A stretch of DNA of 64,000 nucleotides from Flagellimonas sp. 389 (lineage in GTDB: Bacteria > Bacteroidota > Bacteroidia > Flavobacteriales > Flavobacteriaceae): NCBI RefSeq assembly GCF_018449435.1, contig NZ_JAHCMU010000010.1, positions 62,001 through 126,000 of the forward strand, given 5' to 3'. A program made the position numbers and the translations under genes. This document shows positions 59,928 through 64,000 of the stretch, piece by piece. Below the pieces are notes generated by a model. That model saw only the letters and a program-made list of their open reading frames with translations. It did no database searches and had not been told where the DNA came from. Within the stretch, counting starts at the first letter, position 1; the number at the start of each line of letters is the position of its first letter.

Positions 59928-60323
59928 ATGACAGACCGAGAATTTGAAAATCAATTTGAACGTGCAGAATTACCTCCTGACCTCTTCACCCACGAAGCCC
60001 ATTTACGATTGGCATGGATTCATGTGACCCAATACGGAATCGACACGGCGGTCAAAAATGTCACACAACAAATAAAACGATATACCCAAAAACTCAATGC
60101 GGTTGATAAATACAACCACACTTTAACCATTGCCGCTATTCGGGCAGTTTATCATTTTGTCCTTAAATCAAAATCAAATTCCTTTTCAGACTTTATAAAA
60201 GAATTTCCCAGATTAAGATTCAACTTCAAAGAACTCATGGCTTGTCATTACGGGTTTGATATTTACAAATCCCCATTGGCAAAACGCAAGTATTTACAAC
60301 CAGATCTTTTACCGTTCGATTGA
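59928..60323 (+). CDS. Conserved hypothetical protein
   Basis: A 131-residue cytoplasmic helical protein. The near-terminal motif LPPDLFTHEAHLRLAWIHV (H-x-x-H with flanking acids) could bind a metal. The remainder (YGIDTAVKNVTQQIKRYTQKLNAVDKYNHTLTIAAIRAVYHFV) is helical and ends with YLQPDLLPF. Similar proteins are scattered in bacteria without assigned function. It is linked to the GNAT gene and converges on glycerate kinase with a 15-bp overlap at the 3' ends. Confidence 0.65.
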   Translation: MTDREFENQFERAELPPDLFTHEAHLRLAWIHVTQYGIDTAVKNVTQQIKRYTQKLNAVDKYNHTLTIAAIRAVYHFVLKSKSNSFSDFIKEFPRLRFNFKELMACHYGFDIYKSPLAKRKYLQPDLLPFD

Positions 60324-61448
60324 AGTATTTAGGAGCTTGGCGAAATTATAGCCGGCAAGTTCCAAATTTTTAAAGCTATTCTGTTTCGCCTCATCAAGCG
60401 AACCCACTTGATTCAATATGGAAGTAACATACTGCAGTCCAGCTACTTCGAGTTCGTCTATGGATAGGGTAACCGACCCACATAACGCCGCTACGGGAAT
60501 TTTTCTTTCCTTGACAACTTGAAGTACCCCAGCAATGGTTTTTCCTGAAAGTGTTTGACCATCCAATTGGCCTTCCCCTGTGATAACCCAATCGGCATTT
60601 TTCAAAGCTTCATCAAAAGCGGCCATTTCCATAATTAAATTAATACCCGAAGTCAAAGAAGCATTCAAAAAAACCATTGCTCCAGCACCCATACCACCGG
60701 CAGCACCAGCCCCTGGAACATTTTGTATAGCAACACCAAACTTTTTATCGATTACTTCAGCAAAATTCCGAAGCCCTTCATCTAATTTTTTAACCTCTTC
60801 CGGAGATGCCCCTTTTTGGGGAGCATATACGTAAGCTGCCCCGTCTTTTCCATAAAATGGATTCTTAACATCACATGCTACCTTCACCTTAAGGTTTTGG
60901 AGTTGTGGCAGCACCTTATCCGTTTTAATATCCACTACCTCATGCAGATTTTGGCCAATGGGTTCCAGAACTTCCCCGTTTTCATCCAAAAAAGAATACC
61001 CTAAAGCAGAGGCCATTCCCATACCGCCATCGTTGGTGGCACTACCTCCAATACCTAAAATGATTTCCCTTGCACCTTGTTTCAAAGCATGGGCAATCAA
61101 CTGACCTGTACCAAGCGAAGTGGTTTTCATACAGTTCAATTCATCTTTGGAAAGTAATTTGTAACCTGAGGCTTCGGACATTTCGATAAAGGCAACTCTC
61201 TTTTCTTTTGAAAAAAGATATCCCGAAGCAATATTTCTAAAGAGTGGGTTCTTTACGGTAGTTTTTACTTCAGTAGCATTCAAGTAGTGCCTTATCACTT
61301 CAATGGTACCATCGCCCCCATCCGCCAAAGGCCTTTTTATGATTTCTGCGTCTTTAAAGACCCTAAGAATTCCCATTTCCACAGCCTCACAGAATTGTTG
61401 TCCACTTAAGGAACCTTTATATTTATCTGGAGCTAAAACAAATTTCAT
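60309..61448 (-). CDS. Glycerate kinase (GarK/GlxK family)
   Basis: A 379-residue glycerate 2-kinase. Family motifs: FVLAPDKYKGSLSGQQFCEAVEMGI, PLADGGDGTIEVI, SEASGYKLL, GTGQLIAHAL, ILGIGGSATNDGGMGMASALGY, GAGAAGGMGAGAMVFL, and WVITGEGQLDGQTLSGKTIAGV. It phosphorylates glycerate, feeding glycolysis and the glyoxylate/tartronate path. Length and start (M-K-F-V-L-A-P-D-K-Y-K-G) are standard. It stands alone. Confidence 0.96.
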   Translation of the reverse strand: MKFVLAPDKYKGSLSGQQFCEAVEMGILRVFKDAEIIKRPLADGGDGTIEVIRHYLNATEVKTTVKNPLFRNIASGYLFSKEKRVAFIEMSEASGYKLLSKDELNCMKTTSLGTGQLIAHALKQGAREIILGIGGSATNDGGMGMASALGYSFLDENGEVLEPIGQNLHEVVDIKTDKVLPQLQNLKVKVACDVKNPFYGKDGAAYVYAPQKGASPEEVKKLDEGLRNFAEVIDKKFGVAIQNVPGAGAAGGMGAGAMVFLNASLTSGINLIMEMAAFDEALKNADWVITGEGQLDGQTLSGKTIAGVLQVVKERKIPVAALCGSVTLSIDELEVAGLQYVTSILNQVGSLDEAKQNSFKNLELAGYNFAKLLNTSIER

Positions 61449-61601
61449 GTATTGTACATTATTGGACAGAATTAGTTTACACTAAAAATAATGAAAGAAT
61501 AGGACTCTTTCCTTTACTATTTTTAGCCTTATAGTTTTATCAAAGTGGTAAAGGTTTTGCCCCTCAAAAAAAGTATTTACCTTTAACTAAAATTTCAATC
61601 C

Positions 61602-62303
61602 ATGAAACATGCCCTGATTCCCATACTCTGCTTATTATTTACTACAGCCCTGTTAAGCCAAACCAAAAATTTCTTGGACGTTCCCTATCTAGAAACCTCC
61701 GCAAGGGTCGACACTTTGGTGACCCCAGATAAAATTTACTTGAACATCACTATTCAAGAAAAAGATTCCAAAGGGCGAAAATCAGTTGAAGAGCAAGAGA
61801 ATCAAATGGCCACTAGACTTAAAGCCTTGGACATTAATTTGGATAAGCAGTTGGTCATTAAAGATCTTAGCAGCAACTTCAAAAAGTACTTTCTAAGACA
61901 AAAAGAAGTACTTAAAAGTAAACAGTACTCACTTCTCGTCTATTCCGGAAAAAAAGCCGGTGAAGTTATGGTCGCTTTGGAAAAACTGGATATTTCCAAT
62001 ACATATCTGGAAAAAACCGAATATTCAAAGATGGATGCTCTGGAACTGGAGTTAAAATCCAAAGCAGTTAAAAAAGCCAAGAAAAAGGCAAAAGCGCTAA
62101 CTTCTCCTTTAGGACAGACCGTAGGAGCTGCAATACATATTTTGGATGTATCTACACCGTATTATCCAAGATACAACCAAGCTCCACGTATGGAAATGAA
62201 GACCATGGCCAAGGATGTTGCTGAGGCAGAACCTTTGGATATTGATTTTGAAAAAATAAAGGTAGAGACTTCGGTGAACGTGAAGTTCAAGATTTCGGAA
62301 TAA
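61602..62303 (+). CDS. SIMPL domain (DUF541) secreted protein
   Basis: A 233-residue protein with signal peptide (ALIPILCLLFTTALLSQ). SIMPL features: YLETSARVDTLVTPDKIYLNITIQEKDSKG, DLSSNFKKYFLRQKEVLKSKQYSLLVYSG, and SKMDALELELKSKAVKKAKKKAKALTSPLGQ. The family forms oligomeric rings in the periplasm or cell surface; its job is unclear, and stress protection has been reported for some. Its stop is 2 bp from the end of the convergent TetR gene. Confidence 0.88.
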   Translation: MKHALIPILCLLFTTALLSQTKNFLDVPYLETSARVDTLVTPDKIYLNITIQEKDSKGRKSVEEQENQMATRLKALDINLDKQLVIKDLSSNFKKYFLRQKEVLKSKQYSLLVYSGKKAGEVMVALEKLDISNTYLEKTEYSKMDALELELKSKAVKKAKKKAKALTSPLGQTVGAAIHILDVSTPYYPRYNQAPRMEMKTMAKDVAEAEPLDIDFEKIKVETSVNVKFKISE

Positions 62304-62305
62304 GG

Positions 62306-62887
62306 TCAATCAAGAATGGATAATCCTTCTTCGACCATACTTCTATACTTATCCGGGTCTGTTTCTATTTTTGCCAAGACCTGAAGGCCATTATAAAGTG
62401 TAAAAAGCATCAACCCTACACTTGCTGCATTTTTGGAAGATGGGATTTCTCCAGCATCGATTCCTTTTTGGATGTAGTCTATGAAGAGTTTTTGAGAATT
62501 TTCAGTGTTGTCCATTAAAGCTTTGTGAATGGTTTCGTCACCGGGAATAAGCTCAGTGGCGGTATTTACCACAAAACAACCTTTTTTGCACTCATCTTGT
62601 ACCGATTGCTGAATGGCTTTATCAAAAAGTACCTTTAACCCTTTTTTTACTGAATTTTCCTTTTCAAAAAGCGTTCTCACAATTGCTCCATTGGTAGTTC
62701 TATAGTGCTGGAAAGCCTGATTAAAAAGTTCTTCCTTACCACCGTACGTATCATAAAGGCTTGCCCTATTTATACTTAAACATGAAACCAAATCTTGTAT
62801 GGAAGTGGCATGGAACCCTTTTTCCCAAAAGAGTTCCATGGCTTTTTGTAGCACTTCCTTTTCATCAAATTGTTTGGTACGTGGCAT
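62306..62887 (-). CDS. TetR/AcrR family transcriptional regulator
   Basis: A 193-residue regulator from the ATG at 62887 (a TTG two codons earlier is less likely). The N-terminal helix-turn-helix FDEKEVLQKAMELFWEKGFHATSIQDLVSCLSINRASLYDTYGGKEELFNQAF is a complete TetR signature. The C-terminal ligand domain has a KKGCFVVNTATEL motif with a cysteine pair (ECKKGC). It lies 14 bp after the SDR gene in the same direction, and a 21-bp inverted repeat with TetR-like half-sites lies in the promoter region of that gene. This suggests autoregulation. Confidence 0.94.
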   Translation of the reverse strand: MPRTKQFDEKEVLQKAMELFWEKGFHATSIQDLVSCLSINRASLYDTYGGKEELFNQAFQHYRTTNGAIVRTLFEKENSVKKGLKVLFDKAIQQSVQDECKKGCFVVNTATELIPGDETIHKALMDNTENSQKLFIDYIQKGIDAGEIPSSKNAASVGLMLFTLYNGLQVLAKIETDPDKYRSMVEEGLSILD

Positions 62888-62901
62888 ACACAAAAATAAG
62901 G

Positions 62902-63660
62902 CTATCCTGCCAATAATGGATTTACGTTGATACCCCCGTCAATATTGTACTCGGCACCAGTGATGAAAGAGGCTTCATCAGATGCTAAAAAGTTGACCAA
63001 ATTGGCAATATCCTCAGGCTGTCCAAAGCGTTTTAAGGGAATTCTGTTTTGCATGGCCTCGGCAAAAACGTTCAATTGTTCTTCAGGCATGCCTGTTTTA
63101 CCAAAAATTGGGGTGTATACCGGGCCAGGATTCACAGAATTGATACGTATTTTTCTTGGTGCCAACTCGGTTGCCGCCGTTCTTGTGTACGAGTTCATTG
63201 CTGCTTTACTTGCAGCGTAGATAGCAGTATTGGGCATACCGGTATAGGCGTTGACCGAAGAAAGATTGATTATGGCCCCACCATCTTTAATAATAGGTAG
63301 GAACTTTTCAACTGTGAATACCGCTCCCTTAAAGTTTATTCCCATCTGGTTATCGAACATCTCTTCTGTAATTTGACCTACCGGGGCCGGAGCAAAAATA
63401 CCAGCATTGACAAATAATATGTCTACTGCACCGTGATTATCTTTTACTTGGGCAACCAAACTGTCCAAGGCATTGAGATCCTTAACATCCGCCACTACAC
63501 CCTGTACACCAAGTTCGTTGGCCGCTGTGTTTACTTTTTCTTCTGAGCGCCCCGTGATAATCACATTGGCCCCTTGCTCTTTAAATTTTTTCGCTGAAGC
63601 ATAACCGATACCACTATTTCCACCGGTAACTACAGCTATTTTTCCTTCTAGATTTCCCAT
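62902..63660 (-). CDS. SDR family NAD(P)-dependent oxidoreductase
   Basis: A 252-residue short-chain dehydrogenase. TGGNSGIGYASA (GxxxGIG cofactor motif, about residue 12), NAGIFAPA, catalytic Ser in INLSSVNAY, YAASK (Tyr and Lys, about 154-158), then PGPVYTPIFG and the final INGTDG-like ITGAEYNIDGG. It is a single-domain classical SDR. It is the first gene of a two-gene operon with the TetR regulator. The substrate is unknown; TetR-linked SDRs often detoxify carbonyl compounds. Confidence 0.95.
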   Translation of the reverse strand: MGNLEGKIAVVTGGNSGIGYASAKKFKEQGANVIITGRSEEKVNTAANELGVQGVVADVKDLNALDSLVAQVKDNHGAVDILFVNAGIFAPAPVGQITEEMFDNQMGINFKGAVFTVEKFLPIIKDGGAIINLSSVNAYTGMPNTAIYAASKAAMNSYTRTAATELAPRKIRINSVNPGPVYTPIFGKTGMPEEQLNVFAEAMQNRIPLKRFGQPEDIANLVNFLASDEASFITGAEYNIDGGINVNPLLAG

Positions 63661-63686
63661 TTTGATTTTTATTTAAAGTTTTTAAT

Positions 63687-63748
63687 TTTATTTGGAACAA
63701 TCATTCCAATACAAACATATGAATAACGGAATGATTGTTCCAAATAAA
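63687..63748. promoter_or_regulatory. Perfect 21-bp inverted repeat, probable TetR operator
   Basis: Arms 63687-63707 and 63728-63748 are perfect inverted copies separated by 20 bp. Each arm holds GGAACAATCATTCC (or its complement GGAATGATTGTTCC), itself a partial GGAA...TTCC palindrome. It lies between the SDR-tetR operon and the divergent gene at 63821, so one regulator could control both. Confidence 0.75.
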
Positions 63749-63820
63749 AAACGAGGTTTATCTTTTTGTTAACAATAAAGTTCCGTTTTCGTATCTTACC
63801 ACTAGCTAAATCAAACCAAA

Positions 63821-64000
63821 ATGAAAGTACTCCGATTACTCCTAGTTGTTCTGTTGCTTATCTCTTTTCAAAGTGAAGCGCAACGTAGAAAGAAGAAAGC
63901 AACAACGCCAAACATTGTTCTTAATGACTCTACTTATCATGGTTTAAAATGGCGTAATATTGGTCCTTTTAGGGGAGGGCGAAGCGTTGCTTCCTCTGGT
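63821..64000 (+). CDS. 5' part of a BNR/sortilin-like repeat secreted protein (truncated by window end)
   Basis: The first 60 codons are visible: signal peptide MKVLRLLLVVLLLISFQSEA, a basic stretch QRRKKKATTP, then YHGLKWRNIGPFRGGRSVASSG. The WRNIGPFRGGRS opening is that of the large VPS10/BNR-repeat (sialidase-like beta-propeller) proteins of Bacteroidota, usually about 1000 residues. The rest is outside the window. Its promoter region carries the TetR-like inverted repeat. Confidence 0.8.
   Translation, partial: MKVLRLLLVVLLLISFQSEAQRRKKKATTPNIVLNDSTYHGLKWRNIGPFRGGRSVASSG

Noticed and set aside
1-64000. CRISPR array, rRNA operon or transposon
   Set aside because: No regularly spaced repeats of 25 bp or more, no 16S/23S-like sequence and no transposase, integrase or relaxase frame was seen.

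Overview
The window looks like chromosome of a marine-type member of the Flavobacteriaceae (Bacteroidota). The evidence is low GC, SusC/SusD proteins, a hybrid two-component system, a Bacteroidota-type promoter (TTTG-N20-TATATTTG before mfd), T9SS-like sorting tails, and typical family housekeeping proteins (PdeM, Mfd, MetG with a C-terminal EMAP/Trbp domain, Tex, YraN). No rRNA, intact tRNA, CRISPR array, integrase or transposase was seen.

Layout. 1-4.8 kb: a type II toxin-antitoxin pair, PdeM nuclease and mfd. 4.8-20.8 kb: mostly housekeeping genes and orphan envelope proteins (zinc-ribbon membrane protein, Dph6-like ATPase, serine hydrolase, DUF3352-like protein, ACT-like protein, YraN, DUF1800/DUF1501 pair, metG, tex, HDAC-like deacetylase, ferritin). 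20.8-25.3 kb: a patchy accessory segment with a tail-less SSB, a short RadC, small membrane proteins, gene fragments, duplicated short motifs and a tmRNA-like relic.

25.3-49.7 kb: a large polysaccharide-utilisation-like locus whose content points to an inositol-containing phosphoglycan. It encodes SusC/SusD, a GH115-like protein, a GH92 mannosidase, a GH29 fucosidase, a secreted PI-PLC-type phosphodiesterase, a metallophosphoesterase, a 1361-residue hybrid sensor/AraC regulator, myo-inositol oxygenase and an SSS symporter. A divergent DUF1080-Gfo/Idh/MocA-Gfo/Idh/MocA operon completes it. A 16-bp motif (TCRAAWACATGGAYRW) sits 68-75 bp before the susC, MIOX and DUF1080 start codons, always in the same relative orientation. 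This suggests one regulon under the hybrid regulator. The proposed flow is outer-membrane glycan binding and import, removal of mannose, fucose and uronic acid, cleavage of the inositol phosphodiester, dephosphorylation, inositol uptake and oxidation to D-glucuronate.

49.8-58 kb: a periplasmic/envelope module (cytochrome c lipoprotein, YceI, OB-fold, beta-barrel, HMA-like protein, a triple-repeat lamin-tail-like lipoprotein, then a second OB-fold/YceI/beta-barrel set). It is divergent from a membrane-bound LytTR regulator. Tandem 20-bp-period GGGAA repeats lie before this operon. A matching pair lies before a 38-residue membrane peptide on the far side of the regulator gene.

58-64 kb: an aldo/keto reductase gene with one in-frame stop codon, GNAT, glycerate kinase, a SIMPL protein, a TetR-SDR pair with a long operator-like inverted repeat, and the start of a BNR/sortilin-like repeat protein cut by the window end. 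Palindromic repeat pieces are also found in frame inside mfd and metG.
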